A DNA stretch of 64,000 bases, taken from Saccharibacillus sp. CPCC 101409 (GTDB lineage: Bacteria > Bacillota > Bacilli > Paenibacillales > Paenibacillaceae). A program made the translations under genes and the position numbers. Positions 33,878 through 42,804 of the stretch are shown here, piece by piece; the stretch's first letter is position 1, and the number at the start of each line of letters is the position of its first letter. The DNA lies in contig NZ_JAULSA010000012.1 of the NCBI RefSeq assembly GCF_030518235.1, forward strand, positions 1 through 64,000. Reading direction: 5' to 3'. The notes beneath the pieces were generated by a model. That model was not told where the DNA came from, did not search any database, and saw only the letters and a list, made by a program, of their open reading frames with translations.

Positions 33878-36181
33878 ATGGGAACCGCAGCGGGAACCGT
33901 GAAACGGGAATGGGTGCTGGACGGGCTGGACTGCGCCAACTGCGCGCTCAAGATCGAAAACAGCGTGCAGAAGATGGAGGGCGTCTCCGCCTGTTCGCTG
34001 AATTTCGTAAATAAAACCCTTACCTTCGAAGCCGATACGGAGCAGGGAGACGAAGTGGCTTCCAAAGCGGCGGGCACGATCAAGAAGCTGGAGCCGCATG
34101 TGCAGATCCGGGTCAAAGGAACGCGCGAAGCGGTCGATTCCGAGGGTCGGGTGGTCGTTTCGGCCGCCGTCCAGGCGGATCATGCCCGCGCCTCGGATGC
34201 ACACGAGCACGGCGATCGCGAAGATCACGGACATGCCGGTCACGATCATGCGGGACACGATCACGCCGGTCATTCGCACGCTCACGGCGGCGGTCTGGAC
34301 AAGAAACTGATCGCCAGACTCGCGGTCGGAGCGGTGCTGACGGCGGCCGGAATGCTTGCCCCGCTGAACGGTCCGGCCGAGCTGGCGCTGTTCCTGATCG
34401 CGTATCTGCTGGTCGGCGGCGACGTCGCGTTGCAGGCGGCTAAGAATATCGCGCGCGGGCAGGTATTCGACGAATACTTCCTGATGTCGGCAGCGACAAT
34501 CGGCGCGTTTGCAATCGGGCAGTATCCGGAAGGCGTCGCCGTTATGCTGTTCTATCAGGTGGGCGAGCTGTTCCAGAGCCTGGCGGTCAACCGGTCGAGA
34601 AAATCGATCACCTCGCTGCTCAATATCCGCCCGGACTATGCGAATCTCAAATCCGGCGAAGAAACGCGGCGGGTGAAGCCGGATTCCGTCGAAGTCGGCC
34701 AGACCATTCTGGTGCGCCCGGGCGAAAAAGTACCGTTGGACGGCAAAGTAACGGACGGCTCGTCGATGGTCGACACGTCCGCGCTGACCGGCGAATCGGT
34801 ACCGCGCGGCGTCAAAGCCGGCGACGAAGTGCTTGGCGGATTTATCAATAAAAACGGCGTCCTGACCGTCGAAGTGACGCGCGCGTTCGGCGAATCGTCC
34901 GTCGCGAAGATTCTCGAACTGGTCGAGAACGCTTCGGGCCGCAAAGCGCCGACCGAGAACTTTATCAGCAAGTTTGCGCGCGGTTATACGCCGGTAGTGG
35001 TCATTACGGCGCTGCTGCTGGCGGTCGTGCCGCCGCTTGCGATCGACGGAGCGCAGTTCTCCGACTGGATCTACCGGGCGCTGATCTTCCTCGTCATCTC
35101 CTGTCCGTGCGCGCTGGTCGTTTCGATCCCGCTCGGTTTCTTCGGCGGTATCGGCGCGGCTTCGAGGCAGGGCGTGCTGGTTAAGGGAGGCAATTATCTG
35201 GAAGCGCTGAACGGCGTCAAGATCGTGGTCTTCGACAAGACCGGCACGCTGACCAAAGGCAGCTTCAAAGTCACGGATGTGCGTCCGGCGGAAGGATTCG
35301 GCCGCGAGCAGCTGCTTGAAACGGCGGCTTACGCCGAACTGCACTCCGGCCACCCGATCGCCGATTCGATCCGCGAAGCCTACGGCGTCGCGCTGAGCGA
35401 GCCGCGCGTGAACGATTACGAAGAGATTTCCGGTCACGGCATTCGCGCCCGCATCGACGGACGGACGGTGCTGGCCGGCAACGCCAAACTGATGACCGCC
35501 GAAGGCATCGCGTTCGGCGAAGAAAGCGATGTGGGCACGGTCGTCCATATCGCGGTAGACGGACGCTATGCCGGACGGATCGTAATCGCCGACGAAGTGA
35601 AAGAAGATTCGGCGGAAGCGATCCGCGCCCTGAAGCGGCTCGGTATTCGCCGGACGGTCATGCTGACCGGCGACTCGCAGATCGTCGGCGAAGCGGTCGG
35701 CCGGCAGCTAGGACTCGACGAAGTGCATGCCGGGCTGCTGCCGGAGCATAAGGTCGAGCAGATCGAGCGGTTGGACCGAGATAAAGCGCCGAAAGAAAAA
35801 ATTCTGTTCGTCGGCGACGGCATCAACGATACGCCGGTGCTGGCCCGCGCCGATATCGGCGTCGCGATGGGCGGCCTCGGTTCCGACGCGGCGATCGAAG
35901 CGGCCGATGTGGTCATCATGACCGACGAGCCGTCGAAGCTCGTTACGGCGATCGGGATCGCCAAGCGCACGCGCCGCATCGTGTGGCAGAATATCTGGTT
36001 CGCGCTCGGCGTCAAAGCCGTGTTCCTGATCCTTGGAGCTTTCGGCATCGCGACCATGTGGGAAGCGGTTTTCTCCGATGTCGGCGTAACCGTGATCGCG
36101 GTGCTGAACGCGATGCGCGTGCTGCGCTCCGAACCCAAGCTGCCCGCCGGCAAACAGACGCCTTCCGCGGCGCAGAACTAA
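33878..36181 (+). CDS. Zn/Cd/Pb-translocating P1B-type ATPase, 767 aa
   Basis: Exports divalent soft metals with ATP. An N-terminal heavy-metal domain has GLDCANCALKIE (CxxC). A linker rich in HGHAGHDH repeats, residues ~105-140, leads into the membrane part. SCPCALVVS is the CPC metal site of the Zn/Cd/Pb group; TGES, DKTGTLTKG (phosphorylated Asp), the HP motif in SGHPIADS and GDGINDTPVL are all present. The AUG follows AAGGAGG. It is controlled with czcD by the ArsR-type repressor, and the His-rich termini of both exporters fit zinc. Confidence 0.93.
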   Translation: MGTAAGTVKREWVLDGLDCANCALKIENSVQKMEGVSACSLNFVNKTLTFEADTEQGDEVASKAAGTIKKLEPHVQIRVKGTREAVDSEGRVVVSAAVQADHARASDAHEHGDREDHGHAGHDHAGHDHAGHSHAHGGGLDKKLIARLAVGAVLTAAGMLAPLNGPAELALFLIAYLLVGGDVALQAAKNIARGQVFDEYFLMSAATIGAFAIGQYPEGVAVMLFYQVGELFQSLAVNRSRKSITSLLNIRPDYANLKSGEETRRVKPDSVEVGQTILVRPGEKVPLDGKVTDGSSMVDTSALTGESVPRGVKAGDEVLGGFINKNGVLTVEVTRAFGESSVAKILELVENASGRKAPTENFISKFARGYTPVVVITALLLAVVPPLAIDGAQFSDWIYRALIFLVISCPCALVVSIPLGFFGGIGAASRQGVLVKGGNYLEALNGVKIVVFDKTGTLTKGSFKVTDVRPAEGFGREQLLETAAYAELHSGHPIADSIREAYGVALSEPRVNDYEEISGHGIRARIDGRTVLAGNAKLMTAEGIAFGEESDVGTVVHIAVDGRYAGRIVIADEVKEDSAEAIRALKRLGIRRTVMLTGDSQIVGEAVGRQLGLDEVHAGLLPEHKVEQIERLDRDKAPKEKILFVGDGINDTPVLARADIGVAMGGLGSDAAIEAADVVIMTDEPSKLVTAIGIAKRTRRIVWQNIWFALGVKAVFLILGAFGIATMWEAVFSDVGVTVIAVLNAMRVLRSEPKLPAGKQTPSAAQN

Positions 36182-36208
36182 CGGCGGCTTCGAACTGGAA
36201 AAAGAACC

Positions 36209-36599
36209 AAGAACCGTTCCAACCGGAACGGTTCTTCAGGCTATCGAGAAAGCCGGGTATTGTTCCAAACGGAAAATAGCGGCACAGGTACACTTATTTG
36301 GGGCGAAATCCTTCGATTTCTCTAAATAGCGACGCAGGTGCAGCTATTCGGGGCCCAAAGGCCGAATCGAAGCGTAAAAGCTCGAAATAGATGTATGAGT
36401 GCAGTTATTTGCTCGAAAACGTAAAAGAAAGCCGGAATAAGGGCCTATACGCAGCTAGTTGGATTCTTCTTGCCGCTGGCTTTATTTCTCCAGCCCTTTC
36501 CCGACCTTTCCTTCCAATCGAACCCGCCTAAATTAGGTTTATATCCAATCGTTTCTCGACAATCCGAAGAACCGTTCCGTCCGGAACGGTTCTTTTTTT
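36209..36599. repeat. Dispersed element R3, copy 2, nested between duplicated terminators
   Basis: Core 36237-36566 closely matches 7043-7373. It is flanked by AAGAACCGTTCC-type hairpins at 36209-36236 and 36567-36599; only the right one has a T-run. Core ends are TCGAGAAA (36244) and TTTCTCGA (36552), an exact inverted pair. The flanking hairpins match each other but not those of copy 1. Confidence 0.75.
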
Positions 36600-36759
36600 A
36601 TGCGCCCGTGTTCGTTTTCTCGGCTGGATGTTTTTTACTGGAATTTTTCCGGCGGGGCCGATAAGATGGCGTTAACTTTCTTGATGTAGCGTTCTCATCC
36701 CATAATAAGGTAAAGTGAAGCTATCACCGGAAATCCATCTTGGATATGGAGGCGAGAGT

Positions 36760-37083
36760 ATGCAGGATCTTCGCTGTGCGTATCACCGGGATCGTCCGGC
36801 CCGGCACCAATGCAGACGTTGCGGGCGGATGCTGTGCGACGAGTGCTGCGACCCGCAGCTGCACGTGTGCAAATTCGGGGCGTGCGCGGAAGAAGGCGCG
36901 CATTCGGCGCCGCGCTTCTCGGACCGGGGGCAACGAAATCCGCGGGACCCGTACAACGGGAATCGTCAGGGCAATGCGATGAACACCGGCTGCCGGATCG
37001 CTCTTTCGATCCTTGCGGTCATCGGCGGGCTGTTTCTGCTGCTGGTCGCGATCTGCGGCGGCATGATCTTTTTTAACTATTGA
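36760..37083 (+). CDS. Small zinc-finger membrane protein, 107 aa
   Basis: Residues 5-40 carry CAYHRDRPARHQCRRCGRMLC and then DECC, a B-box-like zinc-binding set (C-H-C-C-C-C). A polar, Arg/Asn-rich middle follows, and the last ~25 residues are one membrane helix (IALSILAVIGGLFLLLVAICGGMIFF). It resembles rhomboid-associated or DUF-type B-box membrane proteins of Bacillota, but I cannot name it. ATG 36760 follows GGAGGCGAG. It is 81 bases upstream of the Lgt-like gene and may share its mRNA. Confidence 0.75.
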   Translation: MQDLRCAYHRDRPARHQCRRCGRMLCDECCDPQLHVCKFGACAEEGAHSAPRFSDRGQRNPRDPYNGNRQGNAMNTGCRIALSILAVIGGLFLLLVAICGGMIFFNY

Positions 37084-37164
37084 GCCGTTTGAACGAAAGG
37101 CTTTATACCGGCCGGTTTGCAGCCGGTTTCCCGATCATCCCATTGAAAAGAAAGGAGGCAGGCT

Positions 37165-37958
37165 GTGCAATTCCCCGTCTATATCCATCTCGGTCCGTGG
37201 AGTATTCATCCGCATGTCTTGTTCGAGGCGCTGTCTTACTTTATCGGGTTTCGCGTGTATTTGTGGACGCGGCGGCCCAGTTCGATGCCGAAGCTGACCA
37301 GTCTGCAAATTCTGGCCGGGACGATTCTGGGCGCCGCGCTGGGAGCCAAGCTGCTGTACTGGCTGGAAGATCCGTCGGCGACCTGGGAGCAGCTTCGGCA
37401 GGGGAATTTGTTATGGGGCGGCAAAACGATCGTGGGCGACTGCTCGGCGGCTTGATCGGCGTGGAGCTGGTCAAGAAACTGGCCGGCTGGAAATCTTCCA
37501 CCGGCGACGACTTCGTGTATCCGCTGATCGTCGGCATGGTGCTGGGGCGGATCGGCTGCTTCCTGACCGGTCTCGAAGACCATACATACGGAGTCGCCAC
37601 GACCTGGATCACCGGCGTGGACTTCGGCGACGGAGTCATGCGCCATCCGGCGCAGCTGTACGAGATCTTCGTGCTCCTGCTGCTCGGAGGGCTGCTGTTC
37701 CCGCTGTACCGCAAAAGCCGGGACGCTGCCGCAGTCTCTGCGGGCTACGTGCCGGGCCGGATGTTCCAGTGGTTTATGGGCGGCTATCTGCTTTTTCGTT
37801 TTGTTATCGAGTTTATCAAACCGACCCCGCATCCGTATCTGGGGCTCAACAATATTCAGCTGGCCTGCATCGCGGGGCTGATCTACTACGCCTGGCTGCT
37901 GCTGCGGCGGGGCGCGGGTGGAAGCCGGCTGCCGGCGGGCGCCGAAGCGGCGGGTTGA
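37165..37958 (+). pseudogene. Lgt-like prolipoprotein diacylglyceryl transferase, broken by a 1-base deletion
   Basis: GTG 37165 follows AAAGGAGG. Frame 1 reads to LLWGGKTIVGDCSAA and stops at 37455. A second frame continues from ~37440 with LLGGLIGVELVKK to 37958. Inserting one G near 37438 restores TIVGGLLGGLIGVE and a ~264-aa protein. The downstream part has GRIGCFLTG and MRHPAQLYEIF, matching Lgt motifs, though GRIGCF differs from the GRIGNF of true Lgt. It is either a recent mutation, a sequencing error or a programmed shift. The lipid-related fold next to the radical SAM gene 46 bases downstream is notable. Confidence 0.8.
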
Positions 37959-38003
37959 CACAGCCGAAGACGGCCAAGCATCCAACAAAGGAGTGTCGCA
38001 ATC

Positions 38004-39413
38004 ATGCCGAATCGTCCTTATCTGTACCACGAACTGACCAACAGCATCTGCACGACCTGCTACCGCAAAGTGGAAGCCAAGATCCTCGAAGAAGACGGGC
38101 GCATGTACATGGTCAAAAGATGCCTGGTGCACGGACCCGAAAAGGTGCTGATTTCCACCGACGTCGATTACTATAAAAAAACGCGCGAATTCATCAAAGC
38201 GTCGGAAATGCCGCTGCAGTGGAACACGCCGATCAAGTATGGCTGTCCGTACGACTGCGGGCTGTGTCCCGATCACGAGCAGCACAGCTGCCTGACGCTG
38301 CTGGAGATCACCGACCACTGCAACCTGAAATGCCCGATCTGCTTCGCGGAATCTTCGCCGCACCGCACGTCGTACCGCTCGATGGAACAGATCGAATTTA
38401 TGCTGGACCGGATTATCGCCAACGAAGGGGAAGCGGATATCGTCCAGATCAGCGGCGGCGAGCCGACGACGCATCCGCAGTTCTTCGACATTCTCGATCT
38501 GTGCCGCACCAAGCCGATCCAGCATATCATGGTTAACACGAACGGCATCCGCATCGCGCAGGACCGGGAATTCACGAAGCGTCTGGCGTCGTACATGCCG
38601 GGCTTCGAAATCTATTTGCAGTTCGACAGCTTCGAAGCCGACGTGCTCAAAGAGCTGCGCGGGGCGGACCTGCGCCGTATCCGCGAAGACGCGATCCGGC
38701 ATCTGAACGAGTTCAACCTGTCCACCACGCTCGTCGTGACGCTCAAGAAAGGGCTGAACGACGCCGAAGTCGGCAGGATCATTCAATACGGGCTGGAACA
38801 GCCCGCGGTGCGCGGCGTCACGATTCAGCCGATCCAGGCGGCGGGCCGGCTCGAAGGCTACGACCCGGCGACCGACCGGCTGACGGTCAGCGAAGTGCGG
38901 CAGATGATTATCGACCAGTCGGGCATATTCGAACCCGACGATATTCTGCCGGTTCCGTGCCATCCGGACTGTCTGGCGATGGGTTATGCGCTGAAGCTGG
39001 GCAGCGAGGTTCTTCCGCTGACGAGAATGATCGAGCCGGAGGTGCTGCTCGAAGGAGACAGCAATACGATTGTCTTCGAACAGGACCCGGTGATCCGCGG
39101 CAAGCTGTTCGAGCTGCTGTCTACCGGACATTCGCCGATTTCTTCGGCGCTGTCGCTCAAAAGCCTGCTGTGCTGCCTGCCGCTTGCCGCGGTGCCGGAG
39201 CAGATCACGTACGATAATGTATTCCGCATTATCATTATGCAGTTTCTCGACGCGCACAACTTCGATGTGCGCTCGGTGAAGAAATCCTGCGTGCATATCG
39301 CGCACCCGGACGGCCGGATCATTCCGTTCGATACGTACAACCTGTTCTACCGCGACGACAAAGAAAAGCTGCTGGAAGAACGCAAAGCGGAAATCGCGAC
39401 CGCCTGGGATTGA
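38004..39413 (+). CDS. Radical SAM enzyme with extra Fe-S cluster cysteines (MJ0619/tetraether-synthase-like), 469 aa
   Basis: The radical SAM motif is C106-x3-C110-x2-C113 (CNLKCPIC), followed by ISGGEPTTHP (SAM-binding GGE). Before it are C16/C19, C40 and C81/C85/C88/C96 in GCPYDCGLCPDHEQHSC, and later VPCHPDC, enough for auxiliary clusters. This cysteine pattern and the CPYDCGLCP-HxxHxC-L-x-L-EIT-x-CN run match the MJ0619 family, which contains the archaeal tetraether lipid synthase and bacterial relatives. The Lgt-like gene upstream supports a lipid-linked substrate. Function is inferred; ATG 38004 follows AAAGGAG. Confidence 0.75.
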   Translation: MPNRPYLYHELTNSICTTCYRKVEAKILEEDGRMYMVKRCLVHGPEKVLISTDVDYYKKTREFIKASEMPLQWNTPIKYGCPYDCGLCPDHEQHSCLTLLEITDHCNLKCPICFAESSPHRTSYRSMEQIEFMLDRIIANEGEADIVQISGGEPTTHPQFFDILDLCRTKPIQHIMVNTNGIRIAQDREFTKRLASYMPGFEIYLQFDSFEADVLKELRGADLRRIREDAIRHLNEFNLSTTLVVTLKKGLNDAEVGRIIQYGLEQPAVRGVTIQPIQAAGRLEGYDPATDRLTVSEVRQMIIDQSGIFEPDDILPVPCHPDCLAMGYALKLGSEVLPLTRMIEPEVLLEGDSNTIVFEQDPVIRGKLFELLSTGHSPISSALSLKSLLCCLPLAAVPEQITYDNVFRIIIMQFLDAHNFDVRSVKKSCVHIAHPDGRIIPFDTYNLFYRDDKEKLLEERKAEIATAWD

Positions 39414-39449
39414 CCGGCCCTGCACTTTCTCCTGCTTTTCCGACATACA

Positions 39450-39497
39450 AAAAGCCCGCCGGCACGCCTCCTTCGAGGAACGTGCCGGCGGGCTTTT
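39450..39497. terminator. Bidirectional terminator
   Basis: A 17-bp perfect stem AAAAGCCCGCCGGCACG / CGTGCCGGCGGGCTTTT between converging genes. Confidence 0.92.
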
Positions 39498-39529
39498 CCG
39501 GCGTGTGCTTGTTCGGGCCGAGCCGCGAG

Positions 39530-40783
39530 CTACAATACGTTTTTGGCCGCCTGTACGGCCGCGGCGCCTTCCGCGCGTTCGCGATGCGTAAGCCGGCGGT
39601 GCGCGGCCAGCAGAAACGGCAGCCCGCAAAGCGTAATCAGCGCCAGCGGCGCGAAGACGGCAAAGCCGCTTTGCAGCGCGAACCGGTCGAGCAGCAGGCC
39701 GCCGACGACCGGCGCGGCGACGCTGCCGAGATTGTTGAACCCGATCGTGCCGAAATAGGTCCCTTTCCAGGCTTCCGGCGCGATGCGGTCGATCAGCACG
39801 TCCATCATGGTGAACATCAGCACTTCGCCGACGGTAAAGATAAACACGCCGACCAGGAACATCGCGATGCCCTGCGCCAGACCGAACAGCAGCAGCGAGA
39901 CGGACACGAGCGCGCAGCCCAGAATGAGCGGCACCACCGGACGGAAGCGGCTGACCGTTTTCACAACCGGATACTGCACGATCAGGACGACGGCCGCGTT
40001 CATGGCGAGCATGTACGAGAACAGCTCGCGGCCGTTCGCGATCCGCGGCGTCAGCGTCAGGTACTGGGCCAGCGTCGAGCTGAAATGGCCGTAGCCCATT
40101 ACGCAGAAAGTCGTCCCGATCAGCACCGGCAGAAAAATGCGGTCGCGTCCCGTGACGGCAAACGCTTCGCGAATTTTGGGCGCGGCGGCGTTCTTCGCGG
40201 TTTGCAGCACGCTGCGATGCGCGGCGAACTGGGCAACCAGCACCAGGCCGTACAGGATGTACACGACTCCCGCGACGGCAAACGGCGCCGTCGACTGCGC
40301 GGAACCGAGCCGCAGCCCGAGAATCGGCCCGAATACGACGCCGATATTGATCGCCGCATAGCGCAGGTTGAACACCAGCAGCTTGCGCTCCGGCGGCGTC
40401 GTATCCGACAGCAGCGCGCGCGAAGCCGGTTCGAACACCGAGCGGCACAGTCCGTTCAGCACATTGACGACGAAGAACATCCAGATCTCGCTTGCCGCCG
40501 CGAAGCCGAAGAACACGGCCGCCCAGCAGAAAACGGAGACGAGCATCACCTTTTTACGCCCGATCCGGTCGGAGATATACCCGCCGTAGAAGCTGATCGA
40601 GACGCCCGCGAGCGAGCTTGCGGCCACGATCAAGCCGGTTTGCACAGACGAGACGCCGAGCGTGCCCGTCAAATAGATCGCGAGAAACGGAATGCTCATC
40701 GAAGTCACGAGCCGGCCGAACATCGTCCCGACGATAATCGTCCAGGCCATGGGGTGAATACTTTTGAACGCTTTTGGAATCAC
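39530..40783 (-). CDS. MFS transporter, 417 aa
   Basis: Twelve membrane helices. GGYISDRIGRKKVMLVS is the MFS loop 2-3 motif and helix 5 contains NVLNGLCRSVFEPASRALLSD. It is similar to drug or sugar efflux MFS proteins of the DHA1 class. I chose GTG 40783, preceded by AAGGAG, because the ATG 24 bases upstream has no ribosome site. Divergent from an SgrR-type regulator gene; in enterobacteria SgrR controls the sugar exporter SetA, so a sugar or sugar-phosphate-stress substrate is a reasonable guess. Confidence 0.85.
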   Translation of the reverse strand: MIPKAFKSIHPMAWTIIVGTMFGRLVTSMSIPFLAIYLTGTLGVSSVQTGLIVAASSLAGVSISFYGGYISDRIGRKKVMLVSVFCWAAVFFGFAAASEIWMFFVVNVLNGLCRSVFEPASRALLSDTTPPERKLLVFNLRYAAINIGVVFGPILGLRLGSAQSTAPFAVAGVVYILYGLVLVAQFAAHRSVLQTAKNAAAPKIREAFAVTGRDRIFLPVLIGTTFCVMGYGHFSSTLAQYLTLTPRIANGRELFSYMLAMNAAVVLIVQYPVVKTVSRFRPVVPLILGCALVSVSLLLFGLAQGIAMFLVGVFIFTVGEVLMFTMMDVLIDRIAPEAWKGTYFGTIGFNNLGSVAAPVVGGLLLDRFALQSGFAVFAPLALITLCGLPFLLAAHRRLTHRERAEGAAAVQAAKNVL

Positions 40784-40928
40784 GGGCCTTACACTCCTTG
40801 TCGTCAACTGTCGTCATTGTACCGGGAGAAAAGGAGAAGAAAAAGGGTAAGAAAAGATTTGCTTTTTTCACCTTTTATATGTTCGAATAAGAGCATAAAG
40901 TCGTTGCTGCGCGAAAGGAGTGAGGCCC

Positions 40929-42695
40929 ATGGACAGCGGAATGCTGCATTATCTGCAGATTTATAAGGGGCTGAGGGAAGAGACAAACGCAGAAGGTACC
41001 GTTTCGGTCACGATCGCGAAGCTGTCGGAACTGCTTTTTTGCACGCCGCGGAATGTCAAATTTGTGCTGCGGCGTCTCGAAGAGAAAGGCTGGATACGCT
41101 GGACGCCGGGACGCGGGAGGGGCAACGGGTCGGTGCTCGCTTTTCTCCGTCCAATCGGCGAAGTGCTGGAGATGAAAGTGGACGAGCTGCTCGAAAACGG
41201 CCGTATGAGCGAAGCGCTCGATCTGATCGCGGACGCCCAGGTCGGCGAGACGCTTAAACGGAAGCTGTGGATGCGGGTAAATGTGCATCTGGGACTTCGC
41301 AGCGAACCGGAAGAGTCGTCCACCCGCGATGTGCTGCAAATGATCCGTGGCCAGCGGTTGGAAAACGTGGACCCGGCTTTCGCTCACACCGTTTTCGAAG
41401 TGTATATCTTGGGCCAGCTGTTCGATACGCTTGTCGATTACGATACGGCGTCCGAACGTTTTTTGCCCAAACTGGCCCACCGCTGGGAAAGCAGCGCCGA
41501 CCGAACGCGCTGGACCTTTTATTTGCGAAAAGGGATTCGGTTCCATGACGGTCGGCTGCTGACGTCGCGCGACGTTCGATCGACGCTGCATCGCCTGCGC
41601 CGCAAAAACTCGCCCGCGATCAAGCTGTTCGAGGACGTGGAAGACGCGGAGACCTTCGGCGATTACGTCGTCGTGTTCCGGTTGTCGCGTCCCAACGCTT
41701 TTTTTCTGCACTTGGCCGGCTGTTTGTATCTGGCTGTGCTTCCGGCCGACGAGAAAGAAGGCCTGCCGATCGGCAGCGGGCCGTTTCGCATCGGCAAGCT
41801 TGAGACCAGCAAACTGACATTGAACGCTTTCGACGGTTATTTCGGGTATCGTCCGCTGATCGATCGTGTGGACGTCTGGTTTTTGCCCGGGATCGCGCAG
41901 GAAAGCAGGACCTACCACCTGTCGGATCAAGACGACGTGGAAGACAGCAAAGAGCTGAACAAACCCGGAATGGGCTGCCGATACCTGATTTTCAATTTTC
42001 GCAAGCCGGGCATCCAGCACCAATCCGAGTTTCGAAAAGCGATTCGTATTCTGTACGACCGGCAGGCGATCGTCAATGAGCTGGGCGGCAGCCTGATCGA
42101 ACCGGCCGCGGGATTTTTGCCTTCGCGCAGCAAACGCTCCTCGATTCCGCCCTGCTCCCTCGAAGAAGCGGCGGAGCGGCTTGGACGCAGCGGCTACGAA
42201 GGACAAACGCTGCAAATCGTGTTTATGGACCGCAAGCAGGAAAGACTCGAAGCGCAGTGGCTGAAGGATCGCGCGAGTCTGATCGGTCTTGAACTGGAGC
42301 TCTGCCCGCAGGAGGTTTCGCTGGCCAGAACGGAAGACGATTCCGGTGAACTGGCGCTGGCGACGGAAATGCTGGAGGACGATTGGGAGCTCGAACTGCT
42401 GAACTTCTTTTTGAACACAGGCACTTATCTGAACCGCAAGCTCGACGATGCGCGCTTGAATCGGCTGCATGAAATGTTCGACGGATTCATGGGCAAAGAA
42501 AAAGAAGGGCGCGCCGAAGTATTCGAACGGGCCCAGTCTTTGCTGGAAAAAGAAAATTGGCTGCTGTACGGAACTCACATCAATCATCGCGGTTATTTCA
42601 ACCGGAATCTGTACGGGCTGCGCATGGACGCGCTGGGCTTTCCGAACCTGTCCCGGTTGTGGGTCAAAAGCGGCCGTGCGGGAGGAAAGGATTGA
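40929..42695 (+). CDS. SgrR-family transcriptional regulator, 588 aa
   Basis: Residues ~1-110 form an SgrR-type winged helix: KLSELLFCTPRNVKFVLRRLEEKGWIRW is the recognition region in segments. Residues ~150-570 resemble the SBP_bac_5 solute-binding domain used as a cytoplasmic ligand sensor (RFLPKLAHRWESS, FHDGRLLTSRDV, LPIGSGPFRI). No signal peptide is seen. ATG 40929 follows GAAAGGAG. Divergent from the MFS gene it probably controls. Length is near the ~550 aa of E. coli SgrR. Confidence 0.85.
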   Translation: MDSGMLHYLQIYKGLREETNAEGTVSVTIAKLSELLFCTPRNVKFVLRRLEEKGWIRWTPGRGRGNGSVLAFLRPIGEVLEMKVDELLENGRMSEALDLIADAQVGETLKRKLWMRVNVHLGLRSEPEESSTRDVLQMIRGQRLENVDPAFAHTVFEVYILGQLFDTLVDYDTASERFLPKLAHRWESSADRTRWTFYLRKGIRFHDGRLLTSRDVRSTLHRLRRKNSPAIKLFEDVEDAETFGDYVVVFRLSRPNAFFLHLAGCLYLAVLPADEKEGLPIGSGPFRIGKLETSKLTLNAFDGYFGYRPLIDRVDVWFLPGIAQESRTYHLSDQDDVEDSKELNKPGMGCRYLIFNFRKPGIQHQSEFRKAIRILYDRQAIVNELGGSLIEPAAGFLPSRSKRSSIPPCSLEEAAERLGRSGYEGQTLQIVFMDRKQERLEAQWLKDRASLIGLELELCPQEVSLARTEDDSGELALATEMLEDDWELELLNFFLNTGTYLNRKLDDARLNRLHEMFDGFMGKEKEGRAEVFERAQSLLEKENWLLYGTHINHRGYFNRNLYGLRMDALGFPNLSRLWVKSGRAGGKD

Positions 42696-42804
42696 ACCTT
42701 GGCTTCTTGGGACGTATGCTTAAAGCATAGACGGCAGGCAGACGTCCGCCGCACCGTTGCCGCAGGGCTGAACGGATTATGGACAAAGAAGGGCTGAGAA
42801 ACGC

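Noticed and set aside
37236-40448. 1070-codon minus-strand frame over the radical SAM region
   Set aside because: Low-complexity shadow; the plus-strand radical SAM gene and the minus-strand MFS gene explain the bases.
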